A DNA stretch of 37,393 nucleotides from Oscillospiraceae bacterium. Its GTDB lineage: Bacteria > Bacillota > Clostridia > Oscillospirales > Oscillospiraceae. The position numbers and the translations under genes were made by a program. How positions within the stretch are numbered: the stretch's first letter is position 1; the number at the start of each line of letters is the position of its first letter. The DNA lies in assembly GCA_017448455.1 (NCBI GenBank), contig JAFSLL010000273.1, positions 1 to 37,393 of the forward strand, given 5' to 3'. The notes under the pieces were generated by a model. That model had not been told where the DNA came from and ran no database searches. It worked only from the letters and a program-made list of their open reading frames with translations. Below, one piece after another: positions 16,898-24,965 of the stretch.

Positions 16898-17921
16898 GTC
16901 TGTTCCTCCGCACATTGCGACGCGGCGCAGGCTTCACCGGCTTTTTTTCCGGTGGCGTCGCCGAAGTATTCTTCTTTTCATACACTTCGTACGCTTCGAT
17001 GATTTTCTGTACCAGGCGATGTCGGACAACATCGGCGCCCGTCAGTTTACAGATCGCGATGTCCTCAATGCCATCAAGCACCTTCATTGCGACCTTGAGA
17101 CCGCTGACCTTGTCTTCCGGCAGGTCGATCTGTGTAATATCACCGGTAATGACAACTTTGGATCCGAAGCCGATTCGCGTCAGGAACATTTTCATCTGCT
17201 CCCTCGAAGTGTTCTGTGCCTCATCCAGAATGATAAAGCTGTCATCCAATGTCCGTCCACGCATATAGGCCAGCGGCGCAACCTCAATGTTCCCACGCTC
17301 CAGATACTTCTGATAGGTATCCGGACCAAGCATGTCGAACAGCGCATCATAAAGCGGCCGGAGATAAGGATCCACCTTGCTCTGCAGATCGCCCGGCAGG
17401 AAACCAAGGCGTTCCCCCGCTTCCACAGCAGGTCGGGTCAGAATAATGCGGTTCACTTTCTCCGCGCGAAAAGCCGCCACCGCTTCCGCAACCGCAAGAT
17501 AGGTCTTCCCGGTTCCTGCCGGGCCGATTCCCAGCGTTACGGTATTTTTGGCAATCGCCTCACAGTATTCCCGCTGTCCGATCGTTTTCGGCTTGATCGG
17601 TTTGCCCTTGGCTGTGATGCAGATCACATCCCCGGCAAGTTTCTGAATATCTCCCTCTCTGCCGTCCCGTACCAGCTTCAGGATGTAGCGCACGTTCTGA
17701 GGATCGATGCCTTCTCCGCGTGCAGCGAGGCCGAGCAGCCCATCAATCGCCTTCTCCGCGAGCATCACATTCTCTTCCTCGCCGGTAATGTGGATTCTGT
17801 TTTCCCTGTCCAGAATCTTCACGTTCAGTTCCGTCTCAATCAGTCGGAGATTCTGGTCGAATGATCCGAACACGCTGATTACGTGCTCCATTCTTTCCAC
17901 TTCAATGCTTCTGTCGATCAT
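16890..17921 (-). CDS. phoH: PhoH-like ATPase
   Basis: This 343-residue P-loop ATPase of the PhoH/YbeZ family has an N-terminal KH-like region, Walker A GPAGTGKTYLAV (near 137-148), and Walker B FIILDEAQN followed by the sensor region SKVVITGDITQIDLP. The basic tail ends in Pro/Arg/Lys-rich sequence (KKPVKPAPRRNVRRNRHA). In other bacteria PhoH partners YbeY in RNA processing, consistent with the adjacent overlapping ybeY. The ATG at 17921 has GAGG seven bases upstream. It follows the ChrA-type pair by 26 bp. The exact activity of the family is still debated. Confidence 0.93.
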   Translation of the reverse strand: MIDRSIEVERMEHVISVFGSFDQNLRLIETELNVKILDRENRIHITGEEENVMLAEKAIDGLLGLAARGEGIDPQNVRYILKLVRDGREGDIQKLAGDVICITAKGKPIKPKTIGQREYCEAIAKNTVTLGIGPAGTGKTYLAVAEAVAAFRAEKVNRIILTRPAVEAGERLGFLPGDLQSKVDPYLRPLYDALFDMLGPDTYQKYLERGNIEVAPLAYMRGRTLDDSFIILDEAQNTSREQMKMFLTRIGFGSKVVITGDITQIDLPEDKVSGLKVAMKVLDGIEDIAICKLTGADVVRHRLVQKIIEAYEVYEKKNTSATPPEKKPVKPAPRRNVRRNRHA

Positions 17922-17947
17922 GCGGTTTCCTCAAATCTGTGTCAGAA

Positions 17948-18523
17948 TTAGAATGTAAAAAGGATGCCGACCACGGCGGACGCGGCAATAAATACGATCG
18001 GGTGTAATTTCTGAAACGCCTTGATATATCGGGTCGCTACCAGCAGCAGCGCCGCGAGGAGAATTTCTTTCCCTCTCAGCAGCGCAAGGAACCCTCCTCC
18101 GCTTTGGAATGCATCTGTATTCAGGAAGGTTATGCGCGCAACCAGAAGCCCGGCCGCGGCAATCAATGCGATGGAGCATGGACGCAGTCCGTAGAACGCC
18201 GCGTCCACGGTGGGATTGTCCCGGAAGCGTTTCAGTACCCGGGCGATAATCAGAATAATGATGACTGACGGGCAGATCAGGCCAAGCGTCGCGGTCACGG
18301 CGCCGACCACGCCATGCACGGTAAAGCCGACATAGGTTGCCATATTGATACCGATCGGGCCGGGTGTTGACTCCGACACAGCGATCATATCCGCCAGCAT
18401 CGCTTCATTAAACCAGCCCGTCTTTGCTCCCATGCTGAACAGGAATGGAACTGTCGCCATGCCTCCGCCGATGGCAAAGAGGCCGGTCTTGAAGAATTCC
18501 CAGAAAAGCTGCAGTAAAATCAT
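17948..18523 (-). CDS. Half-size chromate transporter family protein (second subunit)
   Basis: A 191-residue membrane protein with one CHR domain: FFKTGLFAIGGGMATVPFL at the N terminus and SESTPGPIGINMATYVGF near residues 60-77, plus several hydrophobic helices. The ATG at 18523 overlaps the upstream partner's stop as ATGA. Short CHR proteins typically occur as adjacent pairs that act together, the equivalent of one full-length ChrA. Chromate export is the namesake role, but in an anaerobe with no other resistance genes nearby the true anion is uncertain. Confidence 0.88.
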   Translation of the reverse strand: MILLQLFWEFFKTGLFAIGGGMATVPFLFSMGAKTGWFNEAMLADMIAVSESTPGPIGINMATYVGFTVHGVVGAVTATLGLICPSVIIILIIARVLKRFRDNPTVDAAFYGLRPCSIALIAAAGLLVARITFLNTDAFQSGGGFLALLRGKEILLAALLLVATRYIKAFQKLHPIVFIAASAVVGILFTF

Positions 18524-19059
18524 TTCCCGCGCACCCCCCATTTTGTCAGAAGGATTCCTGCCGCGGCGCAGAAAACAACAAAAAGGACCGGCGAGATATC
18601 AAAAAACAGCGACAGCAGGAAAACAATCAGAAACAGCACCATTGCCGCGCGGTCCTTTACCGCACTTTTCCAGAGCTTCAAAACCGTGTTGAAAATCAGC
18701 ACGCACACGCAGACCCGAACAGCCGCAAAAGCACTCTTTACCGCGGGAATATCCGCAAAGTTCGTCAGGATCCCTGCAATGAGCGAGATGATCACCACAG
18801 ACGGGAATACCATCCCAAGCGATGCGACGAAACCACCCAAATCTCCGGCAACCTTATATCCGACAAAAGTAGCGGTATTGATGGCAATTACGCCGGGGGT
18901 GCATTGACCCACGGCGTAATAATCCATCAGTTCCTCACTGCTTGCCCATCCCTGTCTGTCAACGATCTCCCGCTCCAAAATCGGAAGCATCGCGTAACCG
19001 CCCCCGAAGGTCATAGCGCCAACCTTCGCGAAGCTGATGAACAGCGTCAGGAGTTTCAT
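18520..19059 (-). CDS. Half-size chromate transporter family protein (first subunit)
   Basis: This 179-residue CHR-domain membrane protein has the signature FAKVGAMTFGGGYAMLPIL near residues 10-28 and VGQCTPGVIAINTATFVGY near 50-68. It is the partner of the following gene, with which it shares a 4-bp overlap, and its start overlaps the phosphohexomutase stop by 4 bp. These couplings place the transporter pair inside the housekeeping operon rather than in a separate resistance cassette. Two separate half-genes are normal for this family and are not a frameshifted single gene. Confidence 0.88.
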   Translation of the reverse strand: MKLLTLFISFAKVGAMTFGGGYAMLPILEREIVDRQGWASSEELMDYYAVGQCTPGVIAINTATFVGYKVAGDLGGFVASLGMVFPSVVIISLIAGILTNFADIPAVKSAFAAVRVCVCVLIFNTVLKLWKSAVKDRAAMVLFLIVFLLSLFFDISPVLFVVFCAAAGILLTKWGVRGK

Positions 19060-20786
19060 TTTCCGAGTTCCTCCGCATAGGCGTGATAACGGTTGATCTT
19101 ATCGGCGCAGTCCGCCTCGCTCTTGCCGCGTACCAGCAGATAAACCTTGATCTTCGGCTCGGTTCCGGACGGTCTGACAATGAAGATACTGCCTTCAGCG
19201 AGCTCAAAATACAGCACATTGGAACCGTAATACGGCGTCCGGTCCACCTTGCCGAGGCCCATCACATTGATGCTGCCGTCAAGGTAGTCACGTACACGGA
19301 TCACGTCTTCACCGCCGATTTTCTCGGGCGGGTTGCCGCGCAGTTCACGCATGAGCGCCTGCATCTTCTCAAGGCCGTCCACGCCGGGCATGACCAGATT
19401 CAGCGTCCTCTCCATGTACCAGCCGTACTTCTCATACAGCGCATGAATCGCATCAAGTAGGGTCATTCCTTTGGCATGATACCAGGCAGCCATCTCGGCA
19501 ATCAGCATGGAGATGGTAACCGCGTCCTTGTCACGGACATAGTCGCCGACCATGTAGCCATAACTCTCTTCAAACGCGAAGATATAATTGTAGGTTCCGG
19601 CTGCTTCCCAGTCACCGATGCGCTCAGCCATAAACTTGAAGCCGGTGAAGGTGTCCTCGAAGTGGACACCGTTTGCCTCCGCCACGGTCCGCGCCATCGG
19701 CGTGGAAACCAGGCTGTTGAGTGTTGCGGGATTCTCCGGCATGCTGCCGGTCGTCTTTCTCGCCTGGATGATATAATCCAGAAGCAGCACGCCCATCTGG
19801 TTGCCGGTGATGGTGACATATTTGTCGCCCTCGCTGCGCACCATGGTGCCGACACGGTCCGAATCCGGATCCGTACCGATAATCAGGTCGCTGTCAACCT
19901 TTCTGGCAAGATCAACCGCCAGATAGAAGCCTTCCGGATTCTCCGGGTTCGGACTCACGACCGTCGGGAAATTGCCATCTATAATCATCTGCTCGGGAAC
20001 CGGGAAAACATGCTTCATGCCAAGACGCTTCAGCGCTTCCGGAACCAATTTGTGCCCACAGCCGTGGAAGGGAGTATACACGATCCGGAAATCATCCGCA
20101 ACTGCGGCGACAGCCTCCGGGTTAATCGCCTGCTTCATAACTTCCGCCAGGAACGCCTCGTCGGTCTCCTCGCCGATGACGGCGATCTTGCCTGCCTTGA
20201 TGGCTTCCTCATAATCACAGGTTTTGAAACAGGTGAAAATATCCGTCTCCGCCATGCGTTTGGCGATGGTATCCGCATGTTTCGGAGGAAGCTGGGCACC
20301 GTCGGACCAGTAAACCTTATATCCGTTATACTCTTTCGGATTGTGGCTTGCCGTCACATTCAGGCCGGCAGTCGCATTGTAGTACCGCACCGCAAAGCTC
20401 AGTTCCGGCGTCGGACGAAGCGCGTCAAAAATCCGTACATAGATGCCGTTGGCAGCCATTACAGCCGCTGCTTCTTCCGCATATTCCCTGCCGTTGAGGC
20501 GACAGTCATGCGCAATCACAATTCCTTTCTGCATGGCAAGCTCGCCCTCCGCGCAGATGACATCCGCGAAAGCCTGAGTCGCATGCCGGATAATGTGAAT
20601 GTTCATGTTGTGCAGACCGGTTTTCATCGTTCCGCGGAGTCCTGCCGTACCGAATTCCAGCGGCGCAAAGAAACGCTCCCGAATTTCCTTTTCGTCTCCG
20701 GAAATCGCGTTCAGTTCCGCCCACTCCGCCTCGCTGAGCGCGGGGCTGTCCAGCCAGCGCTGATACTCTTCCATGAATGTACGCAT
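19056..20786 (-). CDS. pgcA: Phosphoglucomutase/phosphomannomutase
   Basis: The alpha-D-phosphohexomutase interconverts hexose 1- and 6-phosphates for cell wall and glycogen precursors. From the ATG at 20786, which has AGGAGG six bases upstream, the 576-residue protein shows all four loops: catalytic TASHNP (phosphoserine near 147), metal-binding GTDPDSDRVG, sugar-binding FEESYGY, and phosphate-binding RPSGTEPKIK near the C terminus. An ATG at 20810 overlaps the rlmH stop as ATGA but lacks a ribosome site. Size and motif order fit the Bacillota PgcA type; glucose versus mannose preference cannot be read from sequence. Confidence 0.92.
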   Translation of the reverse strand: MRTFMEEYQRWLDSPALSEAEWAELNAISGDEKEIRERFFAPLEFGTAGLRGTMKTGLHNMNIHIIRHATQAFADVICAEGELAMQKGIVIAHDCRLNGREYAEEAAAVMAANGIYVRIFDALRPTPELSFAVRYYNATAGLNVTASHNPKEYNGYKVYWSDGAQLPPKHADTIAKRMAETDIFTCFKTCDYEEAIKAGKIAVIGEETDEAFLAEVMKQAINPEAVAAVADDFRIVYTPFHGCGHKLVPEALKRLGMKHVFPVPEQMIIDGNFPTVVSPNPENPEGFYLAVDLARKVDSDLIIGTDPDSDRVGTMVRSEGDKYVTITGNQMGVLLLDYIIQARKTTGSMPENPATLNSLVSTPMARTVAEANGVHFEDTFTGFKFMAERIGDWEAAGTYNYIFAFEESYGYMVGDYVRDKDAVTISMLIAEMAAWYHAKGMTLLDAIHALYEKYGWYMERTLNLVMPGVDGLEKMQALMRELRGNPPEKIGGEDVIRVRDYLDGSINVMGLGKVDRTPYYGSNVLYFELAEGSIFIVRPSGTEPKIKVYLLVRGKSEADCADKINRYHAYAEELGK

Positions 20787-20806
20787 TGTCTTCCTCCTGA
20801 GTTTGT

Positions 20807-21289
20807 TCATTTATGATATTTTGTGCCTTCCTTGATCTGAAATCCGCGGTACAGCTGCTCCGCCAGCATGACTCGCGCCAGATGATGGGGGAAGGTCATT
20901 TTTGACATGCTCAAACGTACGTCGGACTTGTTTTTCAGCTCATCAGCCAGTCCGAACGAACCGCCGATGACGAAATTCACGCGGGGGTGCCCGCTGTTTT
21001 CTGCCTCTGTCAGCAGAACGGAGAAGTCTTCGCTGCTCATCAGCCTGCCTTCCACGCAGAGGCAGACAAGCTTCCCGTCTTTCAGCAGTTTTTTTTCAAT
21101 CTCCGATGCTTCCTGCCGCAGCGCTGTCTGAATCTCTGTCTCCGAGGGACGCTCGGAAAGGCGGGTCTCTGACAGTTCAATCAGTTCCAGACGGCAGCAG
21201 GTGCGAAGTCGCTTTTCATACTCTGCAACTGCTTCCTGAAAATAGCGCTCTTTCAGTTTGCCAACACAGATCAGACGGATATGGAGCAT
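20807..21289 (-). CDS. rlmH: 23S rRNA (pseudouridine-1915-N3)-methyltransferase
   Basis: RlmH is a small SPOUT methyltransferase that modifies pseudouridine 1915 in 70S ribosomes. The 160-residue product starts MLHIRLICVGKLKERYF and contains the SAM-knot sequence FVIGGSFGLADELK near 108-121 and the C-terminal LSLSKMTFPHHLARVMLAEQLYRG ending region with the terminal YHK (pieces quoted only to identify the family). Length is the standard 159-160. The ATG overlaps the murA stop as TGATG. Confidence 0.96.
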   Translation of the reverse strand: MLHIRLICVGKLKERYFQEAVAEYEKRLRTCCRLELIELSETRLSERPSETEIQTALRQEASEIEKKLLKDGKLVCLCVEGRLMSSEDFSVLLTEAENSGHPRVNFVIGGSFGLADELKNKSDVRLSMSKMTFPHHLARVMLAEQLYRGFQIKEGTKYHK

Positions 21290-22587
21290 CAGGAAATCTG
21301 AATCAGTCTCGCAGAGGACTCTTCGTCCTCAGAGCGCACCGTAATCTCGGCGCCAAGCGCATTGAGCTTATCCACAAAACGTTCATACCCGCGCTCGATA
21401 AAATGAATATCTTCAATTTCTGTCACGCCGCTGGCAACCATGCCTGCAATCACCATCGCCGCACCGGCACGAAGGTCGCAGGCATGCACCAGCGCACCGC
21501 TGAGCCTGCGTCCGCCCTCTATGACTGCCACACGCCCGTCAACCTGAATCTCTGCGCCCATCTTCCGCAGCTCATTGACATACTTGAAGCGATTGTCATA
21601 GATTCCTTCGGTGATGACGGAAGTCCCATTTGCCAGACAAAGCAGAACACCAAACTGCGGCTGCATATCAGTCGGGAAGCCCGGATACGGCATCGTCTTG
21701 AGGTTAATGCGATTCAGATTGCCGTTGCCTTTGACGAGAACAGCCTCTTCATATTCTTCAACGAAGGTCCCTGTCTCGCGCAGCTTTGCGCTGATGCCCT
21801 CGAGGTGTTTGGGGATGACATTCGTGATCAGGACTTCTCCGCCGGTCGCAGCCGCGGCAACCATATAAGTTCCCGCTTCAATCTGGTCAGGGATAATGGT
21901 GTAGGTCCCGCCGTGAAGTTCTTCAACACCATTTATTTTAATGGTATCCGTGCCGGCACCGCGCACGTCAGCCCCCATTGAGTTGAGGAAGTTGGCGAGA
22001 TCAACGATATGCGGCTCACGCGCAGCATTTTCAATAATCGTTCTGCCTTCCGCCAGCACCGCGGCAAGCATGATGTTCATGGTCGCGCCAACCGACACTT
22101 TGTCCAGATAAATCCGCGCGCCGCGCAGACGGCCTTCTCTTGCATCCGCATAAACATAGCCGCCGCGGACGTTAATCTCCGCGCCGAGTGCGCGCATACC
22201 CTTAATATGCTGGTCAATGGGGCGAACGCCGAAGTTGCAGCCGCCCGGCATCGTGGTCTTGGCCTTGCCGAAACGGCCCAGCATCGCGCCAATCAGATAG
22301 TAAGATGCGCGGATCTTCCGCATCAGGTCATACGGGGCACCCTGACACCGTGCGTCTGTGCAGTCAATCTCAATCGTACTTTTGTTCAGATAGCTGACGC
22401 GGGCACCGAGCTCAGCCAAAATGGTGAGCAGCGTATCCGTATCGCTGATCTGGGGAATATTTTCAATCCGGCAGACACCCCGCACGAGCAGAGAAGCGGG
22501 TATAATCGCAACCGCGGCGTTTTTCGCGCCGCTGATCTCAACTTCGCCCTGCAGTCTTGTACCACCGCGTATAATATACTGATCCAT
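21289..22587 (-). CDS. murA: UDP-N-acetylglucosamine 1-carboxyvinyltransferase
   Basis: MurA transfers enolpyruvate from PEP to UDP-GlcNAc, the first committed step of peptidoglycan synthesis. The ATG at 22587 has AGGAAGG seven bases upstream and gives 432 residues starting MDQYIIRGGTRLQGEV. The substrate motif GAKNAA (20-25) and the catalytic loop PGGCNFGVRP, with the active cysteine at about 117, are intact, so the enzyme should be fosfomycin-sensitive in principle. It heads the murA-rlmH-pgcA-chr-phoH run under a predicted extended -10 promoter. Confidence 0.96.
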   Translation of the reverse strand: MDQYIIRGGTRLQGEVEISGAKNAAVAIIPASLLVRGVCRIENIPQISDTDTLLTILAELGARVSYLNKSTIEIDCTDARCQGAPYDLMRKIRASYYLIGAMLGRFGKAKTTMPGGCNFGVRPIDQHIKGMRALGAEINVRGGYVYADAREGRLRGARIYLDKVSVGATMNIMLAAVLAEGRTIIENAAREPHIVDLANFLNSMGADVRGAGTDTIKINGVEELHGGTYTIIPDQIEAGTYMVAAAATGGEVLITNVIPKHLEGISAKLRETGTFVEEYEEAVLVKGNGNLNRINLKTMPYPGFPTDMQPQFGVLLCLANGTSVITEGIYDNRFKYVNELRKMGAEIQVDGRVAVIEGGRRLSGALVHACDLRAGAAMVIAGMVASGVTEIEDIHFIERGYERFVDKLNALGAEITVRSEDEESSARLIQIS

Positions 22588-22703
22588 GGAACACCTTCCT
22601 GTAAATGGCCGTGTCGCGCAATGCAACACCAGTTTGAGATACTACCATAGAATTGCCCGTTTGGCAAGGAATTTTGCATGAGTCGACATAATGTGGCTTT
22701 TTT

Positions 22704-22732
22704 ATTATAGCACAGCAATACGCCATTTTCCA
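22704..22732 (-). promoter_or_regulatory. Predicted promoter of the murA operon
   Basis: A perfect extended -10 TGCTATAAT (22704-22712) on the minus strand, with TGGAAA (22727-22732) 17 bp upstream as a 4/6 -35. The transcript would start near 22697, leaving a leader of about 110 nt in which I see no riboswitch or strong hairpin. Confidence 0.65.
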
Positions 22733-22749
22733 TAATTATTTCGCGGAAT

Positions 22750-22808
22750 AATCACTTTTTTCGGGAAAAATGTCCGAGAATATCACAATTTTACCGCGAA
22801 AAAGTGAT
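22750..22808. other. Inverted repeat upstream of the murA promoter
   Basis: Exact 10-bp arms ATCACTTTTT (22751-22760) and AAAAAGTGAT (22799-22808) flank a 38-bp AT-rich spacer, with CGCGG (22742-22746) and CCGCG (22794-22798) forming a second, staggered pair. On the plus strand the right arm is followed by six T, but no plus-strand gene ends here. It may be a regulator site or an upstream element of the murA promoter. The rest of the murA-HAD gap holds only the promoter and terminator listed. Confidence 0.4.
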
Positions 22809-22842
22809 GCTTTTTTCTCAAATATTGACAATTCGGTTGCGT

Positions 22843-22886
22843 GGAATAAAACAGGACAGCCGTCACAATCCGCAACAGCTGTCCTG
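22843..22886 (-). terminator. Intrinsic terminator after the HAD hydrolase gene
   Basis: A 9-bp perfect stem CAGGACAGC/GCTGTCCTG (22852-22860, 22878-22886) with a 17-nt loop is followed on the minus strand by TTTTATTCC. It lies 23 bp after the HAD gene stop. Confidence 0.7.
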
Positions 22887-22909
22887 CTCTGTTCTTATTC
22901 TCTTTGATG

Positions 22910-23527
22910 CTACTTCACGGAAACGGGCACACCCGCTTCATTCAGCTTATAACGCATTTCCAACGCGTCGCCATGGAAGACAGCTCCCGGCATCCCGACG
23001 TAGAATGCACCTTCTATATTATTCGTAGCGTCATCGATAAAGAAGCATTCTTCCGCCTTCAGTCCATAGGTCCTGAAAAACAAATGATAGATTTCCGGCT
23101 GGGGTTTGACCAGCTTCACATCTGCCGAAATCAAGGTTCCGTCAAAGAAACGACTTACCGGGACACGCGGCCAATACTCATGCTGGCGGTAACTTGCGTT
23201 GGAAAGAAGGAAGAGCCCATATCCCATCGATTTGAGTTCCTCAACGAGCTCATACATACCGGGGATCTCGATGATCGGCCGGTCCCAATGCGCCACCAGC
23301 AAATCCGCCGTTTCATGCAGGCGTTGAGGCAGTCGTCTGCACATCAGTTTTGTCGCTTCTTCATCCGTCAGCGAGCCGCGGTCCATTCGCGCCCATTCCA
23401 ACGATTGATAGATCTCACGCTTGAGCAATGCCCTGTCCTCTCCGCTGACGCCAACTCTGTCCAGAAACAGGTCGGTATCAAAGCGCAGCAGAACATTTCC
23501 CATATCGAAAACAATATTTTTGATCAT
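22910..23527 (-). CDS. HAD superfamily hydrolase (subfamily IA)
   Basis: A 205-residue haloacid-dehalogenase-type phosphatase. Motif I is FDMGNVLLRFD (near 6-16), the thiol/Ser motif region is LFLLSNAS, the conserved lysine lies in DVKLVKPQPEIY, and the acidic motif IV is FFIDDATNNI. The protein resembles YihX-like sugar phosphatases. The ATG at 23527 is chosen because it places motif I at the expected position; its ribosome site is weak. The gene is monocistronic, with a very good promoter and a terminator, and is divergent from the plus-strand island. The substrate is unknown. Confidence 0.88.
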   Translation of the reverse strand: MIKNIVFDMGNVLLRFDTDLFLDRVGVSGEDRALLKREIYQSLEWARMDRGSLTDEEATKLMCRRLPQRLHETADLLVAHWDRPIIEIPGMYELVEELKSMGYGLFLLSNASYRQHEYWPRVPVSRFFDGTLISADVKLVKPQPEIYHLFFRTYGLKAEECFFIDDATNNIEGAFYVGMPGAVFHGDALEMRYKLNEAGVPVSVK

Positions 23528-23585
23528 GCTGCTATACCCGAATTTTTCCCAAGTAGTAATCCTCACGACCTATTAAAGCCCAATG

Positions 23586-23614
23586 ATTATAGTAGCTTTA
23601 CACCGATACGTCAA
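23586..23614 (-). promoter_or_regulatory. Predicted promoter of the HAD hydrolase gene
   Basis: TTGACG (23609-23614), 17 bp, perfect TATAAT (23586-23591) on the minus strand. The predicted start near 23579 leaves a leader of about 52 nt. Confidence 0.8.
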
Positions 23615-23650
23615 TCAATTCGCATTCACATTTTGGGACATTCATACAAA

Positions 23651-23679
23651 TGCACAAAAAATTTTTGAATCTTTGTGCA
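23651..23679. promoter_or_regulatory. Inverted repeat between divergent promoters
   Basis: TGCACAAA (23651-23658) and TTTGTGCA (23672-23679) are exact 8-bp arms around a 13-nt AT-rich spacer. The site lies between the minus-strand HAD promoter and the plus-strand promoter, 10 bp before the latter's -35. It could be an operator for one or both; no regulator gene is nearby. It does not look like a terminator for any listed gene. Confidence 0.45.
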
Positions 23680-23688
23680 ATTTAATAC

Positions 23689-23717
23689 TTGACTAACCGG
23701 CACTCCTTTTTTTTAAT
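23689..23717 (+). promoter_or_regulatory. Predicted promoter of the plus-strand two-gene operon
   Basis: TTGACT (23689-23694), 17 bp, TTTAAT (23712-23717). The transcript would start near 23724, about 55 nt before the leader ORF and 120 nt before the first long gene. Confidence 0.65.
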
Positions 23718-23778
23718 AAAGTTTATAAAACACTTGGTGAGCAAGTCAAAATAAGCGCCACCGAACCGGAGATCAACC

Positions 23779-23850
23779 ATGAATGTGAGTGAACGTATGA
23801 TACCCCCGCAGTACAGCTTCTTTCCCGTCCTTTCTGGAACTCTGTTATGA
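23779..23850 (+). CDS. Possible 23-codon leader ORF
   Basis: ATG at 23779 has GGAG seven bases upstream, a better ribosome site than the long gene that follows has. It encodes about 23 residues (begins MNVSERMIPPQYSFF, ends GTLL) and stops with TGA at 23848-23850, overlapping the start of the next gene as ATGATG. This arrangement would couple translation of the long gene to the leader. Alternatively the downstream protein once began here and a frameshift separates them; the short ORF could also be chance. Confidence 0.4.
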   Translation: MNVSERMIPPQYSFFPVLSGTLL

Positions 23851-24965
23851 TGATTCGCCCGTATTCTCCAAAGCGCGCGAGGCAGCTGATCGCGGCTTTT
23901 GACGAGACCATACTGGAAACGGAGGAACACTTCCGCGTTCCCGCGGACTGGCTTCGTGCCATTCTCTTCTGTGAAATGACACAGATCGATCTGCTGGATT
24001 ATGTCGCGGATTTTGCCGTCTACCTCTATTCTCTTCACAGACTGCTTCACCGTTTCCTGTTCCGGAAGGAACCTCCCCCTGCCGAATCGCGTTTATGGAG
24101 CAAGAAGGACAGCTCAACCGGCTGGACTCAGATATTCTCCTACGTTGCCATCAACGCCGTAAATTTCGCGCTGGATCACGGCATTGCGGATTATCCTTCT
24201 CTCGGCATGTCGCCTGAACACCTGCTGGATCCCCGGAATCCGGACGACCTCTGGATGGTCTGGCGGCAACTGAACCGTAATCGACGCTTCAACCTGGAAG
24301 CGGCTGCCCTGAATCTGCTCTCTGCCGCTGAAGAAATGAACGGAACTCTGAACTGCGCCGGCTTCTCAGAACAGGAAATCAAGCGGGTTTTCAGCCGGTA
24401 TAACGCGAACACACGGGAAATCACCCCTTACGGAGAACGTGCCTATTCGGTTTATCTGGGATATCGGGTCTCCGGCGGCTTTACAGAGGACGGGTATATC
24501 CGCGACCAGGACTTTTTCTCCTCCGTACGGTACCGCGGCATGCGAGCAGACATCAACGGCTGCGGATGGATTGCGGCGTACAACCTTCGGCACTTTCTCA
24601 GCCATCAGGCAGGCTGGGAAGAGGTTTTGGAGGAAATGGACCGGATGCACACGCTGCGGGTACCCGGCCCCACGCTGATGCGTATAATGCGCGAATACCT
24701 GCGGGAGCACGTGCCGGAGGCAGCAGAGGTCGGAGGCCGGATAGAGGCCGTCAGGGCGGCGGAGAACAGTCGGGCCGGCATCTTCCGCTATCAGGAAGGG
24801 CAGGAACCGCACTTCATCATGTTTTATCGCAGTGGGCCGAATCGCTTCCGCTTTTTTAATGTAGCAGACAGTCTGGAAGATTATGAGACGGACATGGAAC
24901 AGTTTGCCGCAGAGCACTTCCGCCACGGCAATGTGATTGCCTTTACGATTGGAGGAAATGAATGA
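23847..24965 (+). CDS. Hypothetical protein: lysozyme/SLT-like domain plus C39/papain-like domain
   Basis: I do not know a named family for this 372-residue protein. The N-terminal half carries the three signatures of a lytic-transglycosylase/lysozyme fold: a possible catalytic Glu43 in VPADWLRAILFCEM, SSTGWTQIF (89-97) matching the S-x-G-x-x-Q-I motif, and YNAN (185-188) followed by YGER. The C-terminal part has INGCGWIAAYN (Cys239), HFIMFY (His312) and FRFFNVAD (Asn328/Asp331), as expected of a C39 or papain-like cysteine peptidase. No signal peptide or membrane anchor is visible, odd for a wall hydrolase. The start is ATG 23847 or 23850 with a weak ribosome site; the end overlaps the next gene as ATGA. 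Domain calls are inference from motifs. Confidence 0.7.
   Translation: MMIRPYSPKRARQLIAAFDETILETEEHFRVPADWLRAILFCEMTQIDLLDYVADFAVYLYSLHRLLHRFLFRKEPPPAESRLWSKKDSSTGWTQIFSYVAINAVNFALDHGIADYPSLGMSPEHLLDPRNPDDLWMVWRQLNRNRRFNLEAAALNLLSAAEEMNGTLNCAGFSEQEIKRVFSRYNANTREITPYGERAYSVYLGYRVSGGFTEDGYIRDQDFFSSVRYRGMRADINGCGWIAAYNLRHFLSHQAGWEEVLEEMDRMHTLRVPGPTLMRIMREYLREHVPEAAEVGGRIEAVRAAENSRAGIFRYQEGQEPHFIMFYRSGPNRFRFFNVADSLEDYETDMEQFAAEHFRHGNVIAFTIGGNE

Noticed and set aside
17948-19059. A frameshifted full-length chrA
   Set aside because: Each half has its own start and family N-terminal motif, and paired half-size CHR proteins are a known normal form.
19476-20816. Long plus-strand open frame opposite the phosphohexomutase gene
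   Set aside because: The minus-strand gene has all four catalytic loops; the antisense frame shows no motif and no ribosome site.
23682-24050. Minus-strand 122-codon open frame across the divergent promoter region
   Set aside because: It overlaps the start of the plus-strand gene and its promoter, has no ribosome site and no recognisable domain.
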